This document shows, in pieces, positions 1 through 7,742 of a DNA stretch of 8,883 bases. Below the pieces are notes generated by a model. It was not told where the DNA came from and ran no database searches. It was given only the letters and a program-made list of their open reading frames with translations. The DNA is from Chlamydiota bacterium (GTDB lineage Bacteria > Chlamydiota > Chlamydiia > Chlamydiales > Rhabdochlamydiaceae). The position numbers and the translations under genes are program-made. How positions within the stretch are numbered: position 1 is the stretch's first letter; the number at the start of each line of letters is the position of its first letter. The stretch covers positions 1 through 8,883 of the forward strand of contig JABEVM010000153.1 of the NCBI GenBank assembly GCA_013041585.1, given 5' to 3'.

Positions 1-616
1 CTCCAAGAATAAGAAGTTTACGATATCGTAGAGTAAAGAGAGTTCTCCAATTTTCTAAGGATTTTTTATCTCTTACTACCACTTCTGGAAGAAAGAAAAA
101 CCCAATTAGCTGAATCACTGCTGGAACAGCTCCAAGCATAAACATCATTCTCCAATTACCACTACTAGAGAAAATATAGCTAATACCGTATGCAGTCAAA
201 ATTCCTAATGGAATCGCAAATTGATTAGAACTAACGATAGCACCTCTTTTTGAAGATATGGCAGCTTCAGCTAGATATATTGGGGCTACTACTGTAGTAA
301 TTCCTAATCCAATACCCTGAAGAATTCTTCCCATTAGAAAAGTGATGTAGGATGGAGCAAAAGACACGATCATTGTCGAAACAATAAGTAATAAAGAAGT
401 CCAATGCAAAGAGGATTTTCTTCCCAATTTATCAGCAAGTATTCCCCCCAGTAAAGACCCAATGAGTCCTCCTATCAATATTATACTAACGGCAAATGCT
501 TGTTTTGTTTGATCCAAAATAAAATATTCTGCTAAAAATCCATGCGCACCGGCAATTATTGCACAATGATAACCGAACTGAAATCCACAAAGGATAGTTA
601 TAAGAATAAGCCTCAT
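1..616 (-). CDS. Sugar-porter-family MFS transporter, N-terminal half (cut by window edge)
   Basis: Inner-membrane transporter of the major facilitator superfamily, closest by eye to the sugar-porter group (XylE/AraE/GLUT-like). Only the first 205 residues lie in the window; the frame is open to base 1. About six membrane segments are visible (roughly residues 2-22, 39-61, 70-88, 91-115, 126-150, 154-177), ending at the start of TM7. Diagnostic motifs are GGILADKLGRK (58-67, motif A), GRILQGIGLG (97-106), PIYLAEAAISSKRG (112-125) and NQFAIPLG (131-138), the last holding the glutamine that contacts sugar in XylE. The usual PESPR after TM6 reads PEVVVR (178-183). In TM1, FGYH (14-17) stands where XylE has FGYD. 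The ATG is directly preceded by an in-frame TAG, so no upstream extension is possible. It starts 24 bases after the preceding MFS gene and is probably co-transcribed. Substrate and direction of transport are unknown. Confidence 0.85.
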   Translation of the reverse strand, partial: MRLILITILCGFQFGYHCAIIAGAHGFLAEYFILDQTKQAFAVSIILIGGLIGSLLGGILADKLGRKSSLHWTSLLLIVSTMIVSFAPSYITFLMGRILQGIGLGITTVVAPIYLAEAAISSKRGAIVSSNQFAIPLGILTAYGISYIFSSSGNWRMMFMLGAVPAVIQLIGFFFLPEVVVRDKKSLENWRTLFTLRYRKLLILG

Positions 617-640
617 CTACAACCAATAATAAATGAATTG

Positions 641-1813
641 TTAAGTCTTCATTATTTTAATTAACAAGCATGAAAAAGCAAATAGTGCAAAACCTGCAAA
701 CACAAAAAGTGGTAGGTCAAGTAGAATAAAGCCAAGAATCCCTCCAACGAATGAAGAAATTGCTTCTGAAATAAGCACCCATGATTCATCATTTTCGGTA
801 ACAGGTTCACGCTCCCATCTACGAACCACCTTAGCAATTAACATAGGAGCTACAGGCAGACAAAGACCAATTCCCGCACCAATCAATATAAGGCAGATCC
901 ATAGAAGGATTCCAAATGTTTTTATTAAAGGCAAAAGTAGCATAAAAACCCCTATTATAAGAGCTCCTGTCGCTGCTACTTTATGCTCCGAAAACCTCTT
1001 AACCAATCTATGAGTAACCAAAAAAGTCACTAGAATAATAGGCACTGAAACGCCCGTAATAGAGAGCGAAAGAGTTCTAATATCCATGTTAAAATAATAA
1101 TCTAAATGCAAGGGATATGCTCGGAAAAAACCGAAAATTGAAAAATATAGAGCAAAATTAAGAATGAAAGGTGCTATGTATCCTAATTGCCAGGTTTTAA
1201 ATGGAGAGACATCATTCATTTTTATCGATATTTCCGGAAGGCGAGAGAAAAGCCTACGTATTACGAAACTAACGCAGATCACAATAAGTATACCAGCTAC
1301 TATAAAAAATGGTCTGGATGGATTAATGGGTGCTTTCCATGCCGAAAGAAGAGGGCCTGCAAAAAAAGCACATGCAATACTACCCTCAATACGACTGATT
1401 AATTCCGGTCTCTTAAGGGAAAGAGACACATGGGTGACGGTTTGAGCAGCAATTGTTATATTTGATTCAGACAACCCTGTAAAAAATACACTTACTGATA
1501 AAGCAATAAAATTTTTGTCAATAGAGGTTCCTATGCACACATAACCTATTGCTGTGAAAATTAAGGAAATAAAGTAAACTCTATTTTTCCCATAATAATT
1601 AGCAAGCTTAAGAATGAAAGGTCTTCCAAGACATTGTCCCAACGGGTAAAGAGCAAGAAGAAATCCTAGCCAAAACTGGCGTAAATCACCTGTTATTTTA
1701 AAGGATCCCTGACTAGCCAATGAAGTGAAAATGGCTATCATCATACTATAGCCCAAGAAGGCTACAAAAATCACTGCATATAGAGGAAATAAGTTTAATT
1801 TTTTGAATTGCAT
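641..1813 (-). CDS. MFS transporter, DHA1/TetA-like, 12 membrane segments
   Basis: Integral inner-membrane protein of 390 residues with about twelve hydrophobic segments and a short charged central loop (about 186-208). The pattern resembles drug/proton antiporters of the DHA1 (TetA-like) group, which usually export small molecules. The family motifs are weakened: the TM2-TM3 loop reads GRPFILKLANYYGKNR (63-78) where motif A expects an Asp-Arg-x-Gly-Arg-Arg core, and TM5 has AGPLLSAW (152-159) without the GG of motif C. The start chosen is the ATG at 1813; TTG (1822) and GTG (1819) lie just upstream in frame and would add three residues. A GGTGG (1816-1820) close to the ATG is the only Shine-Dalgarno-like run. 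It follows the carbamoyltransferase gene by about 63 bases and precedes a second MFS gene by 24. Export of a carbamoylated product is a reasonable guess from context, not shown by the sequence. Confidence 0.85.
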   Translation of the reverse strand: MQFKKLNLFPLYAVIFVAFLGYSMMIAIFTSLASQGSFKITGDLRQFWLGFLLALYPLGQCLGRPFILKLANYYGKNRVYFISLIFTAIGYVCIGTSIDKNFIALSVSVFFTGLSESNITIAAQTVTHVSLSLKRPELISRIEGSIACAFFAGPLLSAWKAPINPSRPFFIVAGILIVICVSFVIRRLFSRLPEISIKMNDVSPFKTWQLGYIAPFILNFALYFSIFGFFRAYPLHLDYYFNMDIRTLSLSITGVSVPIILVTFLVTHRLVKRFSEHKVAATGALIIGVFMLLLPLIKTFGILLWICLILIGAGIGLCLPVAPMLIAKVVRRWEREPVTENDESWVLISEAISSFVGGILGFILLDLPLFVFAGFALFAFSCLLIKIMKT

Positions 1814-1876
1814 ATCCACCAAATAAATAATTTAGTTTAATATGGCATATGGAAAATGAAAAAAACAATGCCTTTT
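1814..1876. other. Longest gap in the gene chain; no firm signal
   Basis: This is the only space longer than about 25 bases between genes. On the minus strand it holds a T-rich tract just after the carbamoyltransferase stop and an AT-rich stretch ahead of the MFS start. The words GGCAT and ATGCC could pair across a 19-base loop, but a five-pair stem with that loop is too weak to call a terminator. No convincing -35/-10 pair was found. I read it as read-through spacer, perhaps with a minor internal promoter. Confidence 0.4.
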
Positions 1877-3694
1877 TTAGTCAATTACACATGGCTGCCA
1901 AATATCCTTGATGTTATCAATTCTTTTTACCAAGAAACGACCCATTACCAAATAGTCAATCTCAGTCCCCATCATACATTTGTAGGCATGCATTGGGGAG
2001 CAAACTATAGGTTCTCCTCTAATATTAAAGCTTGTGTTAACTAAGATAGGAACACCTGTAAGTGTACCAAACTCCTTGATCAATCTATAATACAAGAGGT
2101 TTTGATTTTCTCTAATAGTCTGTAACCTTCCACTTCCATCTACGTGAGTAACCGCGGGCATCTTTTTTTTCATATCATTTTTTATTGGGTATACCATTAG
2201 CATATAGTCCGTAGGCTCAGGAATCGGCATATCACATTCAAAAAAAGTTGAAGCATCTTCTAAGCAAACGACTGGAGCAAATGGCCTGAACATTTCTCGA
2301 TGCTTTACCTTAGCATTTAAAATATCTCTCATATCATCATAAATTGGGCTTGCGAGAATACTTCGATTACCTAATGAACGTGGTCCCCACTCCATTCGAC
2401 CCTGAAACCACCCTATTACATTTTTTTTGCTTATCAACATTGCAACTTCTTTTATTACCTCATCATAAGACTCATATTCTTTGTAGATTATATTATGCTC
2501 ATCAAGAAATTGCCGTATTTCCTGTGACGAATATTCCGGACCGTAAGATGAATGCACCATATGTTCAGTGGGAGCATTTCTGTCTAAGAGATGTTGAATA
2601 TATTTAGCTGCACCAATAACAGTTCCGCTATCTCCTGCAGAAGGCTGAATAAAGACTCGTTTAAAATTCGTTCTAGATAAAATTTTTCCGTTTAAAACAC
2701 TATTGAGGGCTACTCCCCCAGCAAGACATAAATTTTCTTGGTTTGTAGCTTTTTGAACATGATTTAACAAATTGAATACAGCATCTTCCGTAACAAGCTG
2801 TAATGCCGCTGCTAGGTTCTCATATTCAGAAGTTATTGGACCTTCTTTTACATTAGGTTGTAGCCCCAGTAAATCAATTAGATCTTCTGTATAGGCTTTT
2901 GAATCAAAAGATTCATGACCAAAATACTTCATTTCAAGAGAAAAACTGCCATCTTCATTTAAATGAATGGTTTTTCTAAGCTTCAAATAGAATGGGTTCA
3001 GATTCCGATCCATAACTCCATAAGGAGCCATTCCCATAACTTTATATTCGTGATCATTTGCTTTGAATCCAAGAAATACGGTTATTGCTGTATAAAGCAA
3101 TCCAATAGAATCAGGAAAGTTAATGCATTTTTCTAGTTTAAGAGTAGATCCATGACCTTGGCCATAAGAAGTCGTAATTTTTTCTCCTACACCATCGATC
3201 GTTACTACCGCCGCTTCATCAAAACCACTTACATAGTAAGAACTGGCTGCATGGCACAAATGATGATCTAGAAAAAGAATTGCATTATTAAGACCTGTTT
3301 TCTGATGAAAAGTTTCCGATATTTTATGCTTAAATTTTAGCTCCGTCCAAAGCTTTACAATTCTATTGCGAGCTTCTTCTGAAGGGGGATTTTTTTTTAT
3401 GGTTTCTTGTATTCTTTGCCATTTTAAGTCGGGATTTTCATAAAAAACAACAAAATCAACAGTTTTAACTTTTGCCGTTTGTAAGCAATAATTGATGGAA
3501 TTGATCGGGAAGCTAGCATCATGTTTTTTCCTAGTAAATCTCTCTTCATCGACTGCTGCTAATATTTTACCGTCTTTTACTATGCAAGCTGAGCTATCAT
3601 GAAAATAACAAGAAAAAGCAAGAATAGTTGGATTATCGACATTCTTAAGAACTAAGGGTTCAAAATTATAAAGCTGCCAAGTGGATTTTTTCAT
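1877..3694 (-). CDS. O-carbamoyltransferase, NodU/CmcH/TobZ family
   Basis: Cytoplasmic enzyme of 605 residues that moves a carbamoyl group from carbamoyl phosphate to a hydroxyl, through a carbamoyl-AMP intermediate in studied relatives (TobZ). The N-terminal Kae1-like domain shows HDSSA (32-36), a conserved ERF (51-53), the metal site HHLCH (144-148) with Asp167 in TIDGVGE, AGGVALNS (325-332) and PSAGDSG (351-357). His144, His148, Asp167 and Asp355 match the TobZ iron ligands in kind and spacing. The C-terminal YrdC-like domain contains GRMEWGPRSLGNRSIL (432-447), FRPFAP (469-474), PAVTHVDGSGRLQT (513-526) and LVNTSFNIRGEPIV (551-564). Length is normal for the family apart from about 20 extra residues before the first strand. 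The start lies four bases after the SGNH gene stop with no visible Shine-Dalgarno, suggesting translational coupling. Acceptors in the family include sugars, Nod factors, aminoglycosides and cephems; the acceptor here cannot be told. carAB in the same operon can supply the donor. Confidence 0.95.
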   Translation of the reverse strand: MKKSTWQLYNFEPLVLKNVDNPTILAFSCYFHDSSACIVKDGKILAAVDEERFTRKKHDASFPINSINYCLQTAKVKTVDFVVFYENPDLKWQRIQETIKKNPPSEEARNRIVKLWTELKFKHKISETFHQKTGLNNAILFLDHHLCHAASSYYVSGFDEAAVVTIDGVGEKITTSYGQGHGSTLKLEKCINFPDSIGLLYTAITVFLGFKANDHEYKVMGMAPYGVMDRNLNPFYLKLRKTIHLNEDGSFSLEMKYFGHESFDSKAYTEDLIDLLGLQPNVKEGPITSEYENLAAALQLVTEDAVFNLLNHVQKATNQENLCLAGGVALNSVLNGKILSRTNFKRVFIQPSAGDSGTVIGAAKYIQHLLDRNAPTEHMVHSSYGPEYSSQEIRQFLDEHNIIYKEYESYDEVIKEVAMLISKKNVIGWFQGRMEWGPRSLGNRSILASPIYDDMRDILNAKVKHREMFRPFAPVVCLEDASTFFECDMPIPEPTDYMLMVYPIKNDMKKKMPAVTHVDGSGRLQTIRENQNLLYYRLIKEFGTLTGVPILVNTSFNIRGEPIVCSPMHAYKCMMGTEIDYLVMGRFLVKRIDNIKDIWQPCVID

Positions 3695-3698
3695 AAAT

Positions 3699-4859
3699 TT
3701 AATATAGTGTGTAATGATCTGTAGGAAGTTTGTTTAGTTGTTCTACCTCTTTTGAGAAAGTAGACAGATTTTTTTTCATAGTAAAATCATATTTTCTTGT
3801 AACTTTACCAGAAATAACTTCAGCTAATTTATTAGCTATTAATTGATTAGCTTTCTCTATGGGATGACAATAATCTATGAAATAGCAAATATCATCTTCG
3901 TTCCTATCCAAATCTACTTTGATGTACCAAACGTCCATTTCTTGAACCAAGCTACGCAAAATATTTACATAACTTCTTTTTATTCTTGGTACAACAAAAT
4001 CCTTTTCCCTAACTTCAAGCAAAGCAACTTCTTTAAAATCAGAATGATGTGTCTGCTTTATAGCTTGAGCCCATAAAGCCCTAGCATCATCAAGTAGTTG
4101 GTAAACTTGATCAGATCCTGGATATTTTCTCCTCTCAAGATCTTCATTTAATACTCGAGTTCCCGGTTTCCAATAAATTGGTGTGATAGGTTCAATTACA
4201 AGAACATTTGCATTATTGTTTTGACATGTTCGTATGATTTCTTTCATGTATATTTGATAGTCATCAGGCAAGACGCGAGTAACAACTGAAGAACTGCTCT
4301 TCTTAAAAGGCTTTGTAAGTTTTTCAATAAAAGCCCTCATATTACGCCCAACCCATTCCTTATCCTGCCTATTGTGATCCCAAACAGAATCGTTATTGCC
4401 ATAGTAGACAGTAACCCAGTGAATGGGGATGTTCTCTTTATTAAAACGATCAAAAAGCAATTTAAGCCTACGACTACCTTGTAATGAAGTATGAGCCGGT
4501 ACTCCTGCATTAACTACCACATATTCGTCTTTAATTAAGGCTCTAAGGCAATCGGAATAGGTTTTATATTGAAAAAAAGCTGAAAGAAGGGGTAGGTTTT
4601 GGGCTATCCTTTCTCTGTTTTGGGTTACAATATTGCTATCCCAGCCAGATGTTGATGAGTCTCCAATATTTAGAACTACTTTTTTATTTGTGCCTTTAAG
4701 ATTTTTGATTAATTCTTCGATAGGAATAAATGCATTCTCTCCAACAAATTCCCTCCCTGAAGGCATTGTATGACCTTGATATGTATCAGCAACAAATGGA
4801 AAATCGAATGTTTGAGCAGCAATTATAGGATTTTTAAAATTTGGGTGTTTTTGACTCAT
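3699..4859 (-). CDS. SGNH/GDSL-fold hydrolase or acyltransferase, cytoplasmic
   Basis: A 386-residue protein with the full set of SGNH blocks: GDSS (66-69, Ser68 as nucleophile), NAGVPAHTS (117-125, block II glycine), YYGNND (152-157, block III Gly and Asn) and DYCH (329-332, Asp and His of the catalytic pair). Members of this fold hydrolyse or transfer acyl groups on lipids, sugars and polysaccharides. It is longer than the minimal ~200-residue fold, with about 60 residues ahead of block I and about 170 between blocks III and V. No signal peptide or membrane segment is seen, so it should act in the cytosol, unlike many secreted GDSL enzymes. It begins three bases after the carB stop and ends four bases before the carbamoyltransferase. 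This position suggests it works on the same substrate, for example deacylating or acylating it. Weak ribosome site; translation is probably coupled. I cannot say whether it is a hydrolase or a transferase. Confidence 0.85.
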   Translation of the reverse strand: MSQKHPNFKNPIIAAQTFDFPFVADTYQGHTMPSGREFVGENAFIPIEELIKNLKGTNKKVVLNIGDSSTSGWDSNIVTQNRERIAQNLPLLSAFFQYKTYSDCLRALIKDEYVVVNAGVPAHTSLQGSRRLKLLFDRFNKENIPIHWVTVYYGNNDSVWDHNRQDKEWVGRNMRAFIEKLTKPFKKSSSSVVTRVLPDDYQIYMKEIIRTCQNNNANVLVIEPITPIYWKPGTRVLNEDLERRKYPGSDQVYQLLDDARALWAQAIKQTHHSDFKEVALLEVREKDFVVPRIKRSYVNILRSLVQEMDVWYIKVDLDRNEDDICYFIDYCHPIEKANQLIANKLAEVISGKVTRKYDFTMKKNLSTFSKEVEQLNKLPTDHYTLY

Positions 4860-4862
4860 TTT

Positions 4863-7742
4863 CTACACTAATGATAAATTATTAATTGGATAAACTTTTA
4901 GTTCAGGAACTTCTTCAGAAAAAGGAATATCTTTTTCTATACCATCCCTAAAAAGCTTTCTATTTTCGGAAACGTATAGCTTGGCTTTCATAAAAAGCTC
5001 ATCAAATGTTTTTCCTACGCACAAAACTTCACCTGTAGATTTCATTTGTGGACCTAGTTTAATATTTTCAATATGCAGCCTTGCGAATGGAAATACAGGT
5101 ATTTTTAGCGCTAAAAACTTTGGAACTGCCTCTAATCCCATTTTTTGATCTTTAAGAGAAAGACCTAAGATGCATTTTGTTGCTATTTGAATTAATGGCA
5201 ATCCAGTGGTTTTTGATAACAATGGAACTGTCCTGGAAGCTCTTGGATTAACTTCAATTACAAGTAATCTATCTTTGTAAATGGCAAATTGAACATTAAA
5301 TAAACCTACAACTCTAAGCGATAACCCTATTTTTATTGTTTGCCTTGAAATTTCCTTTTGCATTTCTTTAGTTAAGCTATAAGGAGATAAAAAGCTCATC
5401 GAATCACCTGAATGGATTCCTGTTTTTTCAATATGCTCAACAATTCCACATACAAATACATCTTTACCGTCACAAATAGCATCTACATCGACCTCTATTG
5501 CATCTTCTAGAAACTCTTCCATAAGAATAGGGCCGATATCTTCAAGAGGCTCTTCTTCCAAATACTTCTCAAGTTCAATCTGATTTTGAATAATTTGAAT
5601 ACTGTTTCCCCCAATGACATAAGAAGGTCGAAGAATTAATGGAAATCCTATTTCTTTGGCTAGCTGTAATGCCTCGCTGGAAGAAGTAAAAGCAGCATTT
5701 TTAGGCTGGTTTATTCCAAATTCTTGAGCAAATAATCGAAATTTTCTCCTATCTTCAGTTAGATCTATTGATACAAAAGGAGTACCTAAAAGCTCTATTC
5801 CTCTTTGATATAAATGCTTTCCTATGTTTAATGAAGTCTGCCCACCAAATTGAATAATTACACCATTTGGTTTTTCTTTAGAGATAACCTCAAGAACGTG
5901 CTCCAATGTTATTGGCTCTAAGTAAAGCCTCTCGGCAATATCATAGTCTGTTGAAACTGTTTCCGGATTGCAATTTAAGATAATGGATTCGTACCCCAGG
6001 TCTTTAATCGCATTCACCGCATGAACACAACAATAATCAAATTCAATTCCCTGTCCTATCCGATTAGGGCCGCTTCCAATAACTAAAATCTTTTTCTTCA
6101 AGCTTGGATTACATTCGCATTCTTCTTCATATGTAGAGTACATGTATGCTGTATCATTGGGAAATTCTGCACTACATGTATCAACTCTTTTATATGTAGG
6201 CAGAACTTTCAGTTCATATCTTTTTTCGAAAACCTGTTTTTCCTCACATTTCAGCAAGACCGCTAAGGATTTATCGGAAAACCCCATTTGTTTCCATCGA
6301 TACATCTGTTCAAAACTAATAACTCCCAACTGCATTTTAGAAATTACTTTCTCTTCTTGAACTAACTCTAAAATCTGCATTAAAAACCAGCGATCATACC
6401 CAGTTAACAAATGAATTTCATTTACCGAAATTTCATTCTGCAACGCTTTATAAATAAGCCCTAGACGTTTCGGATGAGGAATTTTCAATTCTTTTCTTAT
6501 TTCATGCTTTTCTCTAGGAAAATCATACCCGGATATATCGCATAAACTTGATATAGCTTTATTCAAAGACTCTTTAAAAGTGCGCCCTATAGACATCACT
6601 TCTCCAATTGACTTCATATACGTAGTTAATTGCTGATTAGCCTCAGGAAATTTATCAAAATTAAAGAAAGGAATTTTTGTCACAACATAATCAATAACAG
6701 GTTCAAAAGAAGATGGAAAAGGGGTGGTTGTCAGCTCGTTTTTGAGCTCGTTCAAATGATAACCAAGCGCAATTTTTGCAGCAATTTTTGCAATTGGGAA
6801 ACCGGTTGCCTTTGATGCTAATGCGGAAGATCTTGAAACTCTAGGGTTCACTTCAATACAAACCATTTTTCCATTTAATGGATTTACTGCAAATTGAACA
6901 TTGCAGCCTCCAGAAGTCATACCAATAGCTTCGATAACCTTAAAAGCATTTTTTCTCATTATCTGATATTCTTTATCAGTTAGGGTTTGTATTGGTGCTA
7001 CTGTAATAGAGTCCCCGGTATGAATTCCCATTGGATCTACATTTTCAATACCACAAACTACAATACAGTTTCCTAATCGGTCTCTCATAACCTCTAATTC
7101 AAATTCTTTCCATCCGATAAGAGATTCTTCAATTAAAAGCTCTTTTGAAAATGAGAAACCTTCTTTGCAAATTTGCTCAAATGATCTTAAATCATAAGCA
7201 ATTCCTCCGCCCTGCCCTCCTAAAGTGTATGAACAACGAATAACTGAAGGAAATCCTATTTTTTTTGCAGCAGAAAGCGCTTCATCCCAGGTTTTTACAC
7301 AAAACGAAAGGGGAACCTGTACCCCAATTTTCTGCATTTCATTTTTAAACAATTCTCTGTTTTCTGCTTTTTCAATTGTTTGAAATTTTAAGCCTATAAG
7401 CTTGACCCCATATTTCTTTAAAATCCCTTGTTTTGAAACAAGCCTTGCATAATTTAATGCAGTTTGTCCTCCCATAGTGGGCAATAGGGAATCAGGCTTT
7501 TCCTTGATAATAATTTTCTCTATAACTTCAGAATTTATTGGTTCGATATAGACCGAATCCGCAATATTTGGATCGGTCATTATTGTGGCAGGATTAGAAT
7601 TAAGAAGAATAACTTCACAACCTTCTTCTTTTAAAGACTTACAGGCTTGCGTTCCTGAATAATCAAATTCACAAGCTTGCCCAATGACAATAGGACCCGC
7701 TCCAAGAACTAGTACTTTTCTAATTGAGTGATCTAGCGGCAT
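4863..7742 (-). CDS. carB: Carbamoyl-phosphate synthase large chain lacking the C-terminal regulatory (MGS) domain
   Basis: Synthetase subunit that turns bicarbonate, ammonia from CarA and two ATP into carbamoyl phosphate. Two homologous ATP-grasp halves are seen. The first starts with LGAGPIVIGQACEFDYSGTQ (13-32) and keeps Arg129, Arg169 and the IEVNPR metal-site motif (296-301). The linker/oligomerisation region is about 395-545. The second half starts with GSGPNRIGQGIEFDYCCVHA (556-575) and keeps Arg665, Arg705 and IEVNPR (829-834). After STGEVLCVGKTF (902-913) the protein ends at residue 959 with a divergent tail of about 35 residues, against 1073 in E. coli. The MGS-like domain that binds UMP, IMP and part of the ornithine site is therefore absent. 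The next gene starts three bases on, so no frameshifted remnant can hide there. I chose ATG 7742 because MPLDHSIRKVLVLG aligns without gaps to the E. coli N terminus. A TTG at 7775 would add 11 residues. The gene overlaps carA by 23 bases. Confidence 0.96.
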   Translation of the reverse strand: MPLDHSIRKVLVLGAGPIVIGQACEFDYSGTQACKSLKEEGCEVILLNSNPATIMTDPNIADSVYIEPINSEVIEKIIIKEKPDSLLPTMGGQTALNYARLVSKQGILKKYGVKLIGLKFQTIEKAENRELFKNEMQKIGVQVPLSFCVKTWDEALSAAKKIGFPSVIRCSYTLGGQGGGIAYDLRSFEQICKEGFSFSKELLIEESLIGWKEFELEVMRDRLGNCIVVCGIENVDPMGIHTGDSITVAPIQTLTDKEYQIMRKNAFKVIEAIGMTSGGCNVQFAVNPLNGKMVCIEVNPRVSRSSALASKATGFPIAKIAAKIALGYHLNELKNELTTTPFPSSFEPVIDYVVTKIPFFNFDKFPEANQQLTTYMKSIGEVMSIGRTFKESLNKAISSLCDISGYDFPREKHEIRKELKIPHPKRLGLIYKALQNEISVNEIHLLTGYDRWFLMQILELVQEEKVISKMQLGVISFEQMYRWKQMGFSDKSLAVLLKCEEKQVFEKRYELKVLPTYKRVDTCSAEFPNDTAYMYSTYEEECECNPSLKKKILVIGSGPNRIGQGIEFDYCCVHAVNAIKDLGYESIILNCNPETVSTDYDIAERLYLEPITLEHVLEVISKEKPNGVIIQFGGQTSLNIGKHLYQRGIELLGTPFVSIDLTEDRRKFRLFAQEFGINQPKNAAFTSSSEALQLAKEIGFPLILRPSYVIGGNSIQIIQNQIELEKYLEEEPLEDIGPILMEEFLEDAIEVDVDAICDGKDVFVCGIVEHIEKTGIHSGDSMSFLSPYSLTKEMQKEISRQTIKIGLSLRVVGLFNVQFAIYKDRLLVIEVNPRASRTVPLLSKTTGLPLIQIATKCILGLSLKDQKMGLEAVPKFLALKIPVFPFARLHIENIKLGPQMKSTGEVLCVGKTFDELFMKAKLYVSENRKLFRDGIEKDIPFSEEVPELKVYPINNLSLV
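7720..7742 (-). other. carA/carB overlap, translational coupling
   Basis: The carB ATG (7740-7742) sits inside the last codons of carA, whose TAG stop is at 7720-7722. A GAGG at 7755-7758, within carA, lies 12 bases ahead of the carB ATG, a rather long spacing, so re-initiation by ribosomes finishing carA is probably important. This overlap also argues for the inner ATG as the true carB start, since the outer TTG would give a 56-base overlap and an N-terminal tail not found in E. coli CarB. Confidence 0.6.

Noticed and set aside
1164..1445. Plus-strand open frames opposite the MFS gene, and similar ones elsewhere (for example 1856-2044, 2344-2607, 3843-4076, 6142-6360, 7861-8055, 8407-8690)
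   Set aside because: They lie opposite strongly conserved genes, have no family resemblance or ribosome sites, and overlap each other. They are antisense shadows.
1845..1873. Possible terminator hairpin (GGCAT/ATGCC) after the carbamoyltransferase
   Set aside because: The stem is only five pairs with a loop of about 19 bases, and no T-run follows on the minus strand. It does not look like an intrinsic terminator.
1823..1876. Possible internal promoter ahead of the MFS genes
   Set aside because: The AT-rich stretch offers several -10-like words, but none has a matching -35 at proper spacing. Such words are expected by chance in this base composition.
1877..3694. Carbamoyltransferase gene read as TsaD/Kae1 or HypF
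   Set aside because: HHLCH with WGPRSLGNRSIL and LVNTSFNIRGEPIV is the NodU/TobZ arrangement. The acylphosphatase and zinc-finger parts of HypF are missing, and it is far longer than TsaD.
4863..4900. carB as a frameshifted pseudogene with its MGS domain in another frame
   Set aside because: The next gene begins three bases after the stop and encodes an intact SGNH protein, so there is no room for a remnant. All catalytic motifs of CarB are intact.
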